Shown here: positions 12,617 to 13,178 of the stretch, piece after piece | Layout: every line of letters starts with the position of its first letter | How positions within the stretch are numbered: position 1 is the stretch's first letter | Origin: Ruminococcus callidus | Lineage (GTDB): Bacteria; Bacillota; Clostridia; Oscillospirales; Ruminococcaceae | Length of the DNA: 13,178 nucleotides | Assembly: GCF_020709055.1 (NCBI RefSeq) | Contig: NZ_JAJFCK010000054.1 | Span: 1-13,178, forward strand | Direction of reading: 5' to 3' | The notes under the pieces: generated by a model | What the model saw: the letters and a program-made list of their open reading frames with translations, nothing else | The model's database searches: none | Told to the model about the DNA's origin: nothing | Translations under genes and position numbers: made by a program

Positions 12617-13140
12617 ATGCGTATTGTGGATTTACTGAGGAAAGAGAGTATTCTTTTGGGGGCTGCGCCGGAATCCAAGACAGAGGCAATCGACATGCTG
12701 GTCGATTTGCAGGACAAGGGCGGCAGGTCGCCGATAAGGAAGCCTATAAGAAAGGGATTCTGGCAAGAGAGGCCATGAGTTCCACCGCAGTGGGAGAGGG
12801 CATCGCCATTCCCCACGCCAAGAGCGAGGCGGTAAAAGCACCCTCGCTGGCAGCGATGACAGTTCCGAATGGCGTGGATTATGAGGCAATGGACGATGAA
12901 CCGTCCAATCTGCTGTTTATGATCGCAGCACCCAATGACGGCGACGTGCATCTGGAAGTGCTCTCCCGTCTGATGACGCTGCTCATGGACGAAGATTTTC
13001 GGGCAAAGCTGCTGGCAGCGGAATCCAAGGAGGCATTCCTGCGGATGGGCATTGATGAGCTGTCCGTTTCGCCGGGATTCGTGCTGAAGGTGCGGGATGC
13101 CGTGCGGAAGCTGGATCTGTCTAAGAGCTTGTGTTCATAG
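12617..13140 (+). pseudogene. fruA: Fructose PTS EIIA domain (FruA), frameshifted and interrupted by a repeat
   Basis: Starts at ATG 12617 with a typical FruA N-terminus (MRIVDLLRKESILLGA...DMLVDLQDKGG, 36 residues), then the frame breaks. From 12724 the next frame continues the IIA domain: QVADKEAYKKGILAREAMSS, then GEGIAIPHAKS with the phosphorylated His, LLFMIAAP and HLEVLSRLMTLL. Restoring one C in GGCGGCAGG at 12719-12727 would rejoin them as DKGGQVADKE. The IIA domain ends near 13045. A tail I do not recognise follows (SPGFVLKVRDAVRKL), then the frame runs into the repeat at 13125, whose TAG at 13138-13140 ends it after SLCS. EIIB and EIIC are not in the window. The frameshift may be real or a sequence error; the repeat junction looks real. 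The ribosome site is weak. Confidence 0.85.
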
Positions 13141-13178
13141 GAAATATATGCGGATTTTCGAGCAAATTTTTTTGCAGA
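13125..13178 (+). mobile_element. Left end of a second MITE-like element inside fruA (cut by window end)
   Basis: The 54 bases are identical to 7878-7931 except for one base (T here, G at 7902). The end abuts TAA (13122-13124), as in the other copies. The near identity suggests recent insertion or amplification. Whether it is another 160-bp element or the end of a full insertion sequence with a transposase cannot be seen. Confidence 0.85.

Noticed and set aside
12719..12775. Programmed ribosomal frameshift in fruA
   Set aside because: No slippery heptamer or downstream structure was evident, and the family is not known to use one; mutation or sequence error is simpler.

Overview
The window looks like accessory and metabolic DNA from a gut or rumen Firmicute of the Ruminococcaceae type (Clostridia, Ruminococcus-like). 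I infer this from the strong AGGAGG ribosome sites, the GC-rich third codon positions, a secreted protein with a C-terminal dockerin (the cohesin-binding module of cellulosome-forming ruminococci), and gene families typical of Clostridia. The taxon is an inference. No RNA genes, CRISPR arrays or phage genes were seen.

Left block (1-5334, mostly minus strand). An operon starts from a near-consensus promoter at 5306-5334 and encodes a lipoprotein FMN transferase (ApbE/FmnB), a NusG-domain-II protein (EetA-like) and a Gx-family membrane protein (EetB-like). The same three families form the core of the flavin-based extracellular electron transfer locus of Listeria and lactobacilli. Just downstream, behind a hairpin, lies an 884-residue secreted protein homologous to Treponema pallidum Tp47. 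It carries two Tp47-like modules, Ig-like regions and a dockerin. Each Tp47-like module holds a D-A-V-T-x-A-T motif resembling the ApbE flavinylation site. An identical 18-bp near-palindrome lies upstream of both transcription units, so they are probably co-regulated, possibly by a metal-responsive DtxR/IdeR-type repressor. The working idea is a dockerin-borne flavoprotein that replaces PplA as the extracellular electron carrier.

Middle block (5439-8095, plus strand). Two independent membrane-protein genes, each with its own promoter: a YitT-family protein and a fused ThrE-type amino-acid exporter. A 160-bp MITE-like element sits between the thrE stop codon and its terminator.

Right-middle block (8105-10582, minus strand). 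An lrgA-lrgB operon is followed by a gene that joins a FadR/GntR regulator in frame to a phosphoglycolate-phosphatase-like HAD enzyme. The operon is driven by a perfect consensus promoter overlapped by a perfect TGGTnnnACCA palindrome, the FadR-type operator. It may be an autoregulated small-carboxylate (glycolate or pyruvate) module.

Right block (10854-13178, plus strand). A fructose operon: fruR, fruK and the start of fruA. fruA carries a one-base frameshift in its IIA domain and is then cut by a second copy of the MITE-like element, whose sequence supplies the stop codon. A diverged third copy occupies the first 52 bases. All three copies abut TAA.
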